Source: Streptomyces kanamyceticus
Lineage (GTDB): Bacteria > Actinomycetota > Actinomycetes > Streptomycetales > Streptomycetaceae
Reading direction: 5' to 3'
NCBI RefSeq assembly: GCF_008704495.1
Contig: NZ_CP023699.1
Coordinates: forward strand, 6,944,001 to 7,008,000
DNA length: 64,000 bases
Shown in pieces: positions 14,883-23,307 of this stretch. A model generated the notes under the pieces. It saw only the letters and a program-made list of their open reading frames with translations. It had not been told where the DNA came from and ran no database searches. The position numbers and the translations under genes were made by a program. Numbering within the stretch: position 1 is the stretch's first letter; every line of letters starts with the position of its first letter.

Positions 14883-16111
14883 GATTGAGGATCGCCGTCG
14901 GCCAGCCGCCCCAGGATCAACGCGATCCGCAACGTGAACGCGGAGCGCACATCGGAAGGTGACCAACCGGTGACGTCAGTCACACGTCGGAGCCGGTAGC
15001 GCACGGTATTCGGGTGCACGAAGAGCATCCGGGCCGCGCCTTCGAGGCTGCTCGCCTGCTCCAGATAGACACTGAGCGTTTCCAGGAGCGCGGAGCCCGC
15101 TTCCTCAAGCGGTCTGTAGATCTCCTCCACCAGCTGCTCACGGGCCGCCGGATCCCCCGCCATCGCGCGCTCCGGCAGCAGATCGTCCGCGAGAACGGGC
15201 CGCGGTGCGTCCTGCCAGGCGGCGCTCGCCTTCAGCCCGGCGGCCGCGGCCTGCGCGGAGCGGGTGGCGGCGAGCAGGTCGGGCACGATGGGACCGGCCA
15301 CCACGGGACCGGCGGCGTACGGCCCGATCAGAGCCTTCGCGACCGCCAGCGGATTGTCGTTGCCGCCCGCGATGACGACCAGGCGGTTGCCGAGCACACC
15401 GGTCAGGACCTGCAGCTTCGCGTGCCGGGCGGCCCGGCGGATGGCCTCGACGGTGAGCTCGCTGTCGCCGTCGGGAGCGGTGCCGAGGACCACGCAGACG
15501 TGGTCGGGGGAGTTCCAGCCGAGCGCGGCGGCGCGGGACACGGCGCCCTCGTCGGCCTCTCCGGAAAGCACCGCGTTGACGACGAGCGACTCGAGCCTGG
15601 CGTCCCAGGCACCGCGTGCCTCGGCGGCCTGCGCGTACACCTGTGCGGTCGCGAAGGCGATCTCGCGGGCGTACACGAGCAGCGCCTCGCGGAGGATGGA
15701 CTCGTCGCCGGGAGCCGCGACCTCGTCGATCGCGGACTCCATCACCTCGATCGTCGTACGCACCATCTCCACGGTCTGGCGCAGGGTGATCGCCCTGGTC
15801 AGCTCGCGGGGCGCGGTGCCGAAGACATCGGTCGAGATGGCCTGTGGCGCGTCCGGATGCCGGAACCACTCGGTGAACGCGGCGATACCGGCCTGGGCGA
15901 CCAGACCGATCCAGGACCGGTTCTCCGGCGGCATGGCCCGGTACCAGGACAGCGTCTCGTCCATGCGCGCGATGGCCTGCGCCGCGAGGCTGCCGGACGA
16001 CTTCTCCAGACGCTTCAGGGTCGCGGCGTGCGCGTGGGGGTTGCGGCGGGCGTCCTGGCGGGACCCCGGCTCGGGCTCCTGATGGGCTGCGTTCGCTGAG
16101 GGTTCGGGCAC
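14879..16111 (-). CDS. fasR: PucR-type transcriptional activator of fatty-acid synthesis
   Basis: 410-residue cytosolic regulator located immediately upstream of fabD on the same strand, as FasR is in S. coelicolor. The N-terminal half is helical with no recognised ligand motif. The C-terminus carries the PucR HTH (GAARMLFVHPNTVRYRLRRVTDVTGW, about residues 358-383). The GTG start at 16111 gives MPEPSANAAHQEPEPG. Its likely role is to switch on the fab operon and so tune membrane and malonyl-ACP supply. Confidence 0.92.
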   Translation of the reverse strand: MPEPSANAAHQEPEPGSRQDARRNPHAHAATLKRLEKSSGSLAAQAIARMDETLSWYRAMPPENRSWIGLVAQAGIAAFTEWFRHPDAPQAISTDVFGTAPRELTRAITLRQTVEMVRTTIEVMESAIDEVAAPGDESILREALLVYAREIAFATAQVYAQAAEARGAWDARLESLVVNAVLSGEADEGAVSRAAALGWNSPDHVCVVLGTAPDGDSELTVEAIRRAARHAKLQVLTGVLGNRLVVIAGGNDNPLAVAKALIGPYAAGPVVAGPIVPDLLAATRSAQAAAAGLKASAAWQDAPRPVLADDLLPERAMAGDPAAREQLVEEIYRPLEEAGSALLETLSVYLEQASSLEGAARMLFVHPNTVRYRLRRVTDVTGWSPSDVRSAFTLRIALILGRLADGDPQS

Positions 16112-16170
16112 GGGGACAAGACTGCCTTATCGGGGCGGGGGCATGCGGTGCCGGGGCTAACGTGGGATGC

Positions 16171-16842
16171 GTGATTGGTGTACGGCGCTCCGGCGACCGG
16201 TACCGCGGCGGGGAGGCGGCGGCCGGCATCGAGTCCTGCCACGCCTTCTCCTTCGGGCCCCACTACGACCCCGACAACCTCCGCTTCGGCGCGATCCTGG
16301 CCTGCAACGAAGAGCGCCTCGACCCCGGCGCCGGCTTCGACGAACACCCGCACAGCCACACCGAGATCGTGACCTGGGTGGTCTCCGGCGAGCTCACCCA
16401 CCGCGACTCGGCGGGCCACGAGTCGCGGGTCGTGCCCGGCGACGTGCAGCGTCTCTCCGCGGGCGGCGGCGTCCGGCACGTGGAACGCAACGACGGCACG
16501 GACCCTCTCGTCTTCGTCCAGATGTGGCTGGCCCCCCTCTCCCCGGGCGGCGAACCGTCCTACGAGGTCGTGCACGGCATCGCCGACTCCACCCCGTACG
16601 CGGTCCCCGCGGCGGGCGCCCTGCTGCATGTGCGCCGCTTGGGCGCGGGCGAACGGCTGGCGCTCCCCGACGCGCCGTTCGTCTACGTCCACGTGGTGCA
16701 CGGCGAACTAGCCCTGGCCCAAGACCGCTTGGGCCCGGGGGACTCGGCGCGGATCAGCGGGGAGACGGGCTTGGAAGGGGTGGCCGGGGCGACTTCCGAC
16801 GCCGCTGAGCTGCTGATCTGGGAGATGGCGAGCGCGGGTTAG
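16171..16842 (+). CDS. Pirin-family protein
   Basis: 223-residue bicupin. The N-terminal cupin carries the metal-binding pattern FDEHPHSHTEIVTWVVSGELTHRD with His residues and Glu suited to bind iron. Pirins may act as quercetinase-like dioxygenases or redox cofactors; the role here is unknown. Several GTG starts exist. 16171 (IGVRRSGDRYRGG) is chosen because it matches the family N-terminus, and because a TAACGT at 16158-16163 looks like a -10 for a leaderless transcript and overlaps the alternative GTG at 16162. It is divergent from fasR with about 60 bp between starts. Confidence 0.88.
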   Translation: MIGVRRSGDRYRGGEAAAGIESCHAFSFGPHYDPDNLRFGAILACNEERLDPGAGFDEHPHSHTEIVTWVVSGELTHRDSAGHESRVVPGDVQRLSAGGGVRHVERNDGTDPLVFVQMWLAPLSPGGEPSYEVVHGIADSTPYAVPAAGALLHVRRLGAGERLALPDAPFVYVHVVHGELALAQDRLGPGDSARISGETGLEGVAGATSDAAELLIWEMASAG

Positions 16843-16879
16843 AGGCGGGGGTCGGGGGCGCGCGTTAGGGGCGGGGGGT

Positions 16880-16921
16880 TAGGGGCGCGGGGAACTGCGC
16901 GATCAGCCAGCGACGACGGTC
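16880..16921 (+). repeat. Single copy of the GC-rich repeat
   Basis: TTAGGGGCGCGGGGAACTGCGCGATCAGCC-type copy between the convergent pirin and serine-hydrolase genes, preceded by a degraded partial copy at about 16863. Position again suggests a transcription end. Confidence 0.65.
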
Positions 16922-16969
16922 GGTCGGCGGCGAACCGTTCCCTGCCACGGCGAGTGGCCGCTCACCCGC

Positions 16970-17791
16970 TCAGTCGCGCAGCTCGGAAAGCACCGCGTCG
17001 GTGAACGCGGGCCACACCTCGGCGGCCCACGGCCCGAAGGGCCGATCGGTCAGCGCCACACAGGCGACCCCCGCGTCCGGGTCGACCCACAGGAACGTAC
17101 CGGCCTGCCCGAAGTGCCCGAAGGTCCTCGGCGACGACGAACTCCCCGTCCAGTGCGGCGACTTGGAGTCCCTGATCTCGAACCCGAGCCCCCAGTCGTT
17201 GGGATTCTGGTGCCCGTACCCCGGCAGCACGCCCTTCAGCCCCGGGTACGTCACCGTCATCGCCTCGGCCACCGTCCGCGCGTCGAGCAGACGCGGCGCC
17301 TGCACCTCGGCGGCGAACCTGACCAGGTCGTCGACGGTGGACACGCCGTCCTTGGCAGGCGACGCCCCGCCCTCCAGCGAGGTGGCGTCCATACCGAGCG
17401 GCTCCAGGACCGCCTGGCGCAGATACTCCGCGAAGTCCATCTCCGCCGCCTTGGCGATGTGGTCCCCGAGCACCTCGAAGCCCGCGTTCGAGTACAGCCG
17501 CCGCGTCCCCGGCCCCGACGTCACCCGGTGCTCGTCGAAGGCGAGCCCACTGGTGTGCGCGAGCAGGTGCCGCACGGTGGAACCCTCCGGCCCCGCGGGC
17601 TCGTCGAGCTCGATCGCCCCCTCCTCGTACGCGACCAGCGCCGCGTACGCCGCGAGCGGCTTGGTGACCGAGGCGAGGGCGAAGCGCTGCCCGGTGGGTC
17701 CATGGGTTCCGACGACCGTGCCGTCCGCGCGGACGACGGCTGCGGCAGCGGTCGGGACCGGCCAGTTCTCGATCAACGCCAGGCTCTGCAT
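16970..17791 (-). CDS. Beta-lactamase-fold serine hydrolase
   Basis: 273-residue cytosolic protein of the class C beta-lactamase / DD-peptidase-like family (PF00144 type). Nucleophile is Ser41 in the SVTK tetrad and the second motif Tyr-Ser-Asn is in RRLYSNAGFE near residue 100. TFGHFGQAG near 230 takes the place of the third (HxG-like) motif. No signal peptide, so an esterase or amidase role is more likely than antibiotic resistance. The GNAT gene upstream ends 19 bp before its start, so the two probably share a transcript. Confidence 0.88.
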   Translation of the reverse strand: MQSLALIENWPVPTAAAAVVRADGTVVGTHGPTGQRFALASVTKPLAAYAALVAYEEGAIELDEPAGPEGSTVRHLLAHTSGLAFDEHRVTSGPGTRRLYSNAGFEVLGDHIAKAAEMDFAEYLRQAVLEPLGMDATSLEGGASPAKDGVSTVDDLVRFAAEVQAPRLLDARTVAEAMTVTYPGLKGVLPGYGHQNPNDWGLGFEIRDSKSPHWTGSSSSPRTFGHFGQAGTFLWVDPDAGVACVALTDRPFGPWAAEVWPAFTDAVLSELRD

Positions 17792-17810
17792 GCCCCCGAG
17801 CCTAAGCGCC

Positions 17811-18293
17811 CTACAGGTTCAACCGCATCGAGGGGTCGGGCTTGCGCACGAATCCGAGCGAGGCGTAGAGCGGCTCCGCGTCGGCCGACGCGTTGAGGTC
17901 CACGCTGACCGCGCCGTGCTCCCTGAACCAGTCGAGCAGCGCCTCCATGCAGGCCCGCGCATGCCCACGACGCCGCTGGTCCGGGTCGGTGGCCACGCTG
18001 AAGACCTGGCCGACCCTGCCGTGCGGATTGCCCGCGCGTCCGATCCGGTACTCGAGCGTGCCGACCACCAGCGCCGCAAGGCGCCCGGGACGCTCGGGAT
18101 GATCGACGACGAACGCCGCGAGCTCCCCCTCGGGCTCCCCGAGCCGACGCCGCACCGTGGTCACCGACTCCGCGTGCCAACCGGTGTCCGACTCGGCGGG
18201 CGAGCGCTCCCCGAACACCGAGTCGATCATCACCTGCCGCAGTCTGAGCAGTTCCCCGGCATCCTCCGGCGTGGCACGACGCACTTCACTCAC
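17811..18293 (-). CDS. GNAT-family N-acetyltransferase
   Basis: About 160 residues. Acetyl-CoA-binding motif A is VFSVATDPDQRRRGHARACMEALL, with the end motif DAEPLYASLGFVRK. The acceptor is unknown. GTG 18293 (SEVRRATPEDAGELL) begins the domain. The frame is open to a GTG at 18365, but that codon lies inside the MerR operator palindrome, so the shorter start is preferred. No clear ribosome site. Confidence 0.85.
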   Translation of the reverse strand: MSEVRRATPEDAGELLRLRQVMIDSVFGERSPAESDTGWHAESVTTVRRRLGEPEGELAAFVVDHPERPGRLAALVVGTLEYRIGRAGNPHGRVGQVFSVATDPDQRRRGHARACMEALLDWFREHGAVSVDLNASADAEPLYASLGFVRKPDPSMRLNL

Positions 18294-18350
18294 GCCCGGC
18301 ACGGTAGTGACCAAGAAGCGAGACGCCTCCCGGATTTCCCCGGCAGCCGC

Positions 18351-18381
18351 TTGCTTGGAGTGCACTCCAAGGTTCTAGCGT
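18351..18381 (+). promoter_or_regulatory. MerR-type promoter with 19-bp spacer and perfect palindrome
   Basis: TTGCTT (18351-18356) and TAGCGT (18376-18381) are separated by exactly 19 bp, and the perfect palindrome CTTGGAGTGCACTCCAAG (18354-18371) fills the spacer. Overlong 19-bp spacers twisted by a bound dimer are the hallmark of MerR-regulated promoters. The ATG at 18389 lies 7 bp after the -10, so the mRNA would be leaderless. Confidence 0.8.
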
Positions 18382-18388
18382 GAGGGCC

Positions 18389-18907
18389 ATGACGGTGATG
18401 GAGACCACGCTCGCCCCAGCCTCAGCCCCCGCCCCAGCCTCAGCCTCAGCCCCGGCCCCCGCCCCGGCCCCGGCTGACGGGACGGACCCCTGTCGTTCGG
18501 TACCCACCGGGTCGCCGCGCCCCGACGGCCAGGACCACTACACGATCAGCGAGGTCGTCGCCTTCACCGGCCTGACGGCACACACCCTGCGCTGGTACGA
18601 GCGAATCGGCCTGATGCCCCACATCGACCGCTCCCACACGGGCCAGCGCCGCTACCGCAACCCCGACCTGCGCTGGCTGGCCCTCGTCGGCAAACTCCGC
18701 CTGACCGGGATGCCCGTGGCCGACATGGTCCGCTACGCCGAACTGGTCCGCGAGGGCGAGCAGACCTTCGCCGAACGCCAGGAACTCCTCGAGCGGACCC
18801 GCCGCGACGTCCGCACGCGGATCGCGGAGCTGCAGGACACCCTCGCTGTCCTCGACCACAAGATAGACACGTACGCGGGCGCCCGCCGGGCGTCGGAAAG
18901 GCCCTGA
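18389..18907 (+). CDS. MerR-family transcriptional regulator
   Basis: 172 residues. After a low-complexity Ala/Pro leader (to about residue 32) comes the winged HTH (YTISEVVAFTGLTAHTLRWYERIGL), HIDRSHTGQRRYRNPDLRWL, and a coiled-coil dimerisation helix to the end. There are no cysteines in the effector region, so it is not a metal sensor of the classical kind; it resembles the group paired with aldo/keto reductases. It is autoregulated through the promoter directly upstream. The reductase follows after 6 bp, so both are one operon. The start is set by the leaderless promoter; GTG 18380 would lie at the -10. Confidence 0.9.
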   Translation: MTVMETTLAPASAPAPASASAPAPAPAPADGTDPCRSVPTGSPRPDGQDHYTISEVVAFTGLTAHTLRWYERIGLMPHIDRSHTGQRRYRNPDLRWLALVGKLRLTGMPVADMVRYAELVREGEQTFAERQELLERTRRDVRTRIAELQDTLAVLDHKIDTYAGARRASERP

Positions 18908-18913
18908 CACCAC

Positions 18914-20035
18914 ATGACGACCGAGAACATGACGACTGGGTCCGGGAGGACTGGGCCCGCGACGGCCGGGTCCGCGACGACTGGGTCCGCGACGACCGGT
19001 TCCGTGAGGACCGAGGGCATCGCGCGGGTGCGGCTCGGTACCGAGGGGCCCGAGGTCGGTGTCCAGGGCCTGGGATGCATGGGCATGAGCTTCGCCTACG
19101 GACCCACCGACGCCGACGAGGCCCGCGCCACCCTGGAACGCTCCCTGGAGCTGGGCGTCACCCTCTACGACACCGCGGACGTCTACGGCATGGGCGACAA
19201 CGAGCGGTTCCTCGCTCCCTTCGTCAAGGCCCACCGCGACGAGATCGTCCTCGCGACCAAGTTCGCCCTGACCATCGATCCCGCCGACCCGACGAAGCGG
19301 ATCATCGACAACACCCCCTCCTACATTCGCTCCAGCGTCGACGCCAGCTTGCGCCGCCTGGAAACCGACGTCATCGATCTCTACTACGTGCACCGCCGCA
19401 ACCCCGACGTGCCCATCGAGGAGACGGTCGGCGTGCTGGCCGAACTCGTCGCCGCGGGCAAGGTCAAGCACCTGGGCCTGAGCGAGGTCACCGGCACCGA
19501 ACTGCGCGCCGCCCACGCCGTCCACCCCATCACCGCCCTCCAGTCGGAATGGTCCCTCTTCAGCCGCGACATCGAGCGGGGCGTGGTCCGGGCCGCCGCC
19601 GACCTCGGCGTGGCCCTCGTGCCCTACTCGCCGCTCGGCCGCGGTTTCCTCACCGGCTCGTTCGTCAGCGCCGACAAGGAACTCGGCGAGGACGACTTCC
19701 GCCGCCAGCAGCCCCGCTTCACCGGCGCCAACGCCGCGGCCAACGCGGCCCTCCTCGCCCCCGTCCGCACCGTCGCCGACGCCCACGGCGCGAGCCTCGG
19801 CCAGATCGCCCTGGCTTGGGTGCAGCAGCGGGCCGCGGTCCACGGCCTCCCCGTCGTCCCGATCCCCGGCACCCGCAGGCGCGTCCGCGTCGAGGAGAAC
19901 ACCGCGGCCACCCGCATCACCCTCACCGAGGACCAACTCGCCCTCCTCGAACCGATCGCCGACGCCGTCGCGGGCGACCGCTACGCCGACATGACGTTCA
20001 CCTCGGCGGCCCGGGAGAAGCAACTGGGGGTATAG
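18914..20035 (+). CDS. Aldo/keto reductase
   Basis: 373-residue NADPH-dependent oxidoreductase. Barrel landmarks: LGCMGMSFAYG, catalytic Asp/Tyr in YDTADVYGMGDNE, Lys in VLATKFAL, His in DLYYVHRRNPDVPIEE, and the cofactor end VPIPGTRRRVRVEEN. Resembles the AKR13-like group. The first 35 residues are an odd Thr/Gly/Ser-rich tail built from an imperfect DNA repeat (ACTGGGTCCG-like units, 18940-19000). It is likely induced with the upstream MerR gene by an unknown carbonyl or electrophile. Confidence 0.92.
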   Translation: MTTENMTTGSGRTGPATAGSATTGSATTGSVRTEGIARVRLGTEGPEVGVQGLGCMGMSFAYGPTDADEARATLERSLELGVTLYDTADVYGMGDNERFLAPFVKAHRDEIVLATKFALTIDPADPTKRIIDNTPSYIRSSVDASLRRLETDVIDLYYVHRRNPDVPIEETVGVLAELVAAGKVKHLGLSEVTGTELRAAHAVHPITALQSEWSLFSRDIERGVVRAAADLGVALVPYSPLGRGFLTGSFVSADKELGEDDFRRQQPRFTGANAAANAALLAPVRTVADAHGASLGQIALAWVQQRAAVHGLPVVPIPGTRRRVRVEENTAATRITLTEDQLALLEPIADAVAGDRYADMTFTSAAREKQLGV

Positions 20036-20074
20036 GCCAGGTTCGAGCCTCGGCGGCCACGCGAGCCGCGGCGC

Positions 20075-21301
20075 TCACGCGAGCCCCAGTGCGAAGACCG
20101 CGAACCCGGCCGCCAGGAGCCCGGCCAGCGCCCGGCGCGCATGCGTCGCACGCTTCCACGGGGCCTCGAAGCCGCGGGCGTACCGGGCTATCAGCACCAG
20201 GAGCGCCGCGAAGACCGGAAGCCAGGCGACCCGTGCGGCTATCCAGCCGAGCGTGTCGGGCCCCGAGGTCAGCCCGGGCACCGTGCCGAGGAACGAGCCG
20301 GGGACGGCCGCGGCGAGGAGTGCCGTCTGGTGCCAGCACAGGATCGTCATCGCCGACAGGTTGATGACGACGACCGGAGCCCACAGGGCGGGCCTGCGCA
20401 GCAGCTTGCCGATGCGGTCCCGCAGCAGGATCGCGGCGCCGCTCTGCGCGGCGGCCAGGGCCAGGACGAGCAGCGACGGCGGATGGGAGTTCGTCCTGGC
20501 TTCGCCGGGGACACCGACCATCGAGGCCGGGTAGTGGAAGACGAGCAGCAGCGCGGCGAAGAGCGCCGTGCCCCCGGCGAGCAGCAGCCACGCGCCGCGT
20601 CTGCCCAGCTTCTTCTCGCTCCAGCACACGCCCAGTTGATAGGCGAACAGCCAGCCGGGCAGCAGGTTCAGCAGACTCAGCCAGGAAGGCATGGCGTCCG
20701 CGAACGGTCCATAGCGCAGGAAGTCCACGGCGGCCACCGACCCGAGCAGGGGCACCGCGGCCCAGCCCTTCATCCGCTCCGCGGCGCGTATGCACCACGG
20801 TGTGAGGGCCGTGATCACCGTATAGACGCCCACGAACCACAGGGGTTGGATGACGAGCGTCGACCCGGTGCGCAGTGTCGTGCCCGGCACTCCCATCGCG
20901 TACAGGATCGGGATCAGCGCGGCCCACACGGCCGTCACTCCGAGGACCGGTCGCCCCAGTCGCGCCAGGCGTGCGCGCAGCCAGCCGCCCGTGGACTCGC
21001 CGCGCGCCACCGCCCTGCGGTACGACAGCGTGGAGGCATAGCCGCCGACGAGGAAGAAGATGCCCAGCATCTGCAGCACCCAGCTGATGGGCGCGAAGAA
21101 GCCGAACGAGGCCAGCGGGCTCGCGTTGTGCAGCGCGCCCTGGGAGTCGAGGGTGAAGCCGCCCAGGAGCCAGTGTCCGGTCGGCACGGCGAGCAGCGCC
21201 AGCGCCCGCAGTCCGTCGATGGCCCGGTCACGGTGCGCGGGGGTCTTGGCGTCGACGGCGGACACGGCCGCGCGCAGTCCGCTCAGGGTGGGAAGGCTCA
21301 T
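20075..21301 (-). CDS. Acyltransferase-3 family membrane protein
   Basis: 408-residue protein with about ten membrane helices. The family motif is near the N-terminus (RAIDGLRALALLAVPTGHWLLGG, with the conserved His), followed by SWVLQMLGIFFLVGGYAS and SYRRAVARG. Such enzymes O-acylate extracytoplasmic sugars or lipids. ATG 21301 has GGAGAG upstream and overlaps the stop of the DUF1023 hydrolase gene (ATGA), so the two are translationally coupled and likely functionally linked. The extreme C-terminus is short. Confidence 0.88.
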   Translation of the reverse strand: MSLPTLSGLRAAVSAVDAKTPAHRDRAIDGLRALALLAVPTGHWLLGGFTLDSQGALHNASPLASFGFFAPISWVLQMLGIFFLVGGYASTLSYRRAVARGESTGGWLRARLARLGRPVLGVTAVWAALIPILYAMGVPGTTLRTGSTLVIQPLWFVGVYTVITALTPWCIRAAERMKGWAAVPLLGSVAAVDFLRYGPFADAMPSWLSLLNLLPGWLFAYQLGVCWSEKKLGRRGAWLLLAGGTALFAALLLVFHYPASMVGVPGEARTNSHPPSLLVLALAAAQSGAAILLRDRIGKLLRRPALWAPVVVINLSAMTILCWHQTALLAAAVPGSFLGTVPGLTSGPDTLGWIAARVAWLPVFAALLVLIARYARGFEAPWKRATHARRALAGLLAAGFAVFALGLA

Positions 21302-22461
21302 GTCCGCTCTCCGGTGGGTCGGGCGCCGATGGTGGACGGATCCGCGTCGGCGATGCGGGCGAAGGCCCGCAGGGAGTCGGTACCGGGGGCGAAGTACCCG
21401 GTGTGGCCCTCGGCCTTCTCGGCGGGGACGCGACGTGCGCCGAAGTCGGCGGCGGTCGGGTCCTCGCCGTGGCCGAGGCCGAACAGCTCGACGTTCGGGA
21501 CCTTGCCTATCCAGTCGCTGTCGTCCTTGGCGGCCCAGACACGGGCGGTGGTGTGCAGATCGGTCACGCTGTCCGCACGCATGCCGGGGGAGCCGAGCAC
21601 CACCAGGTCGGCCGCGGGCAGTTTCGGGGCGGCGAGGCCGCACACCACCGAGCCGTAGCTGTGGCAGAACACGGAGGGCCGCGGGGCGCCGACCGCTGTC
21701 AGGCCCTGCACGAAGCGGGCAAGGCGCGGGGCACCGGCCGCCGCGAGCCGCCCCGACGCCGCGTCGGGGCCGATGCCGACCGGTGTCGTGTATCCCACCC
21801 AGGCCACCACGGCGGTGCGCTCGTCCGTCGCGGCGCGCAGGGCCCGGCCCATGCCTGCCGGTGTGCCGTACGCGTCGTTGGCGCGGTCGAAGGTGCTCAG
21901 GTCGATGTCGGATCCCGGCACGACGACCGAGACGTGCTCCGCATGCGCCAAGTCGCCGTACACCTCGGCCACTTGGCCGCGCCCTCGCGGGTCGAATGCC
22001 AGTATCTGGCGGCCGGGCGCGAGCAGTTCCGTGTAGCGGGTGACCAGGGAGCGGGCCCGCTCGTGGTCCTGCAGGGTGAGGTCAGGGTCGGTCGAGCGGG
22101 CCTGCTCCCGGGCGCGCTCGGCCTTCAGGGAGCGGGAGTTGGCCTCGTACCGAAGGGCCGTGGGCACGCCGTCCAGATTGCCGACGACCGAGGGATGGCG
22201 TGCCACCAGCTCCTGACGCCGCGCGTCGCTCAACGCGTCGAAGAACGCGGCGACTCGGACGGGAGAAGCGGTCGCCGGGTCCGGAAGGCGCAGCCCCAGC
22301 GAGTGGTCCGCGCGCCAGGACGCGGTCCCGGGTGGCGGCCCGGTGAGCGGCTGCTGTTCGTTGCCGAGGGCCCAGCCCGCCGTGCCGGTCACGACTGTCG
22401 TGGTGAGGGCGGCGGCGACCAGTGCCCTCTTGCTCCGTGCTTTCCAGGACCGAAGCCGCAT
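21298..22461 (-). CDS. DUF1023 alpha/beta hydrolase, exported
   Basis: 387 residues. An N-terminal positive stretch and hydrophobic helix (RSKRALVAAALTTTVVTGTAGWAL) act as signal or anchor. The alpha/beta hydrolase core has the nucleophile elbow VFCHSYGSVVCGLAAP near residue 266, with GSPGMRADSV and GLGHGEDPTAADFGA downstream carrying likely Asp/His. Substrate unknown. It resembles the second DUF1023 protein at 25798-27009 throughout. ATG 22461 has a GGGAGGGAG site. Two copies of a palindromic operator lie 100-140 bp upstream, and the acyltransferase is coupled downstream. Confidence 0.88.
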   Translation of the reverse strand: MRLRSWKARSKRALVAAALTTTVVTGTAGWALGNEQQPLTGPPPGTASWRADHSLGLRLPDPATASPVRVAAFFDALSDARRQELVARHPSVVGNLDGVPTALRYEANSRSLKAERAREQARSTDPDLTLQDHERARSLVTRYTELLAPGRQILAFDPRGRGQVAEVYGDLAHAEHVSVVVPGSDIDLSTFDRANDAYGTPAGMGRALRAATDERTAVVAWVGYTTPVGIGPDAASGRLAAAGAPRLARFVQGLTAVGAPRPSVFCHSYGSVVCGLAAPKLPAADLVVLGSPGMRADSVTDLHTTARVWAAKDDSDWIGKVPNVELFGLGHGEDPTAADFGARRVPAEKAEGHTGYFAPGTDSLRAFARIADADPSTIGARPTGERT

Positions 22462-22562
22462 GGCTCGTCTCCCTCCCCGCTTCGTGGCGCGCTCTGGCTT
22501 GACGAAGGGAAAGGTAGGAAGACGGTGTGCGGCGGCACGTCACACCGAGGAGCCAACTCTCA

Positions 22563-22599
22563 GGTGATACCGGGGTATGCGGTGGTGATACCGAGGTAG
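22563..22599. promoter_or_regulatory. Two tandem copies of GGTGATACC-NN-GGTA operator
   Basis: GGTGATACCGGGGTAT at 22563-22578 and GGTGATACCGAGGTAG at 22584-22599, 21 bp apart (two helical turns, same DNA face). The core is ATACC-NN-GGTAT. They lie upstream of the DUF1023 hydrolase; the same motif lies upstream of the histidine kinase (24737-24779). Best guess: binding sites for the adjacent response regulator. Confidence 0.65.
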
Positions 22600-22629
22600 G
22601 GGGTAAGGCGGGGGGAGAGAGCGGGAGAG

Positions 22630-23307
22630 CTACTGCTCGCCGGGGGTGACCAGGCCCGACTCATAGGAGAAGATCACAGCCTGGGCGCGGTCGCGCAGGT
22701 CCAACTTGTTGAGCACGCGGCCGATGTGGGTCTTGACCGTCTGCTCGGCCAGGACCAGCCGCTCGGCGATCTCCTGGTTGGACAGGCCGCGCGCGATCAG
22801 CACCAGTACCTCGGTCTCACGCGGTGTCAGACCGTTCAGCCGGAGCGACTGGTCCTGGCGGGGCGCTTGCCGCTGCTTCGCGAAGTCCGCGATCAGACGG
22901 CGGGTCACCGACGGGGCGAGCAGCGCCTCCCCGGACGCCACCACGCGCACGGCGGAGATCAGATCGGCGGGTGGCGCGTCCTTGAGCAGAAAGCCGGAGG
23001 CTCCGGCGCGCAGCGCCTCGTACACATAGTCGTCCACGTCGAAGGTGGTCAGCATGAGGACCTTCGGCAGGTGCACCACGCCAGGCGGTGGGTTCAACAC
23101 GGCGCGGGCCGCGGCCAGTCCGTCCATCTCCGGCATCCGGACGTCCATCAGGACGACGTCGGGATGGGTGCTTCGGCTGACTTCGACGCCCAGCTTGCCG
23201 TTCGGTGCCTCGCCCACGACGTCGATGTCGCTCTGTGCCGCCAACAAGGCGGCGAATCCCGCCCGCACCATGGCCTGGTCGTCGACGATGATCACGCGGA
23301 TGGTCAT
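22630..23307 (-). CDS. NarL/FixJ-type response regulator
   Basis: 225 residues. Receiver domain with phospho-acceptor Asp in VVLMDVRMPEMDG near residue 54, Thr/Lys switch residues in LMLTTFD and FLLKDAPP, and LuxR-type HTH LTPRETEVLVLIARGLSNQEIAERLVLAEQTVKTHIGRVLNKL near 160-205. The start ATG overlaps the kinase stop (ATGA), so it is translated with its partner. Probable target sites are the GGTGATACC palindromes in front of the kinase and the hydrolase. Confidence 0.95.
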   Translation of the reverse strand: MTIRVIIVDDQAMVRAGFAALLAAQSDIDVVGEAPNGKLGVEVSRSTHPDVVLMDVRMPEMDGLAAARAVLNPPPGVVHLPKVLMLTTFDVDDYVYEALRAGASGFLLKDAPPADLISAVRVVASGEALLAPSVTRRLIADFAKQRQAPRQDQSLRLNGLTPRETEVLVLIARGLSNQEIAERLVLAEQTVKTHIGRVLNKLDLRDRAQAVIFSYESGLVTPGEQ

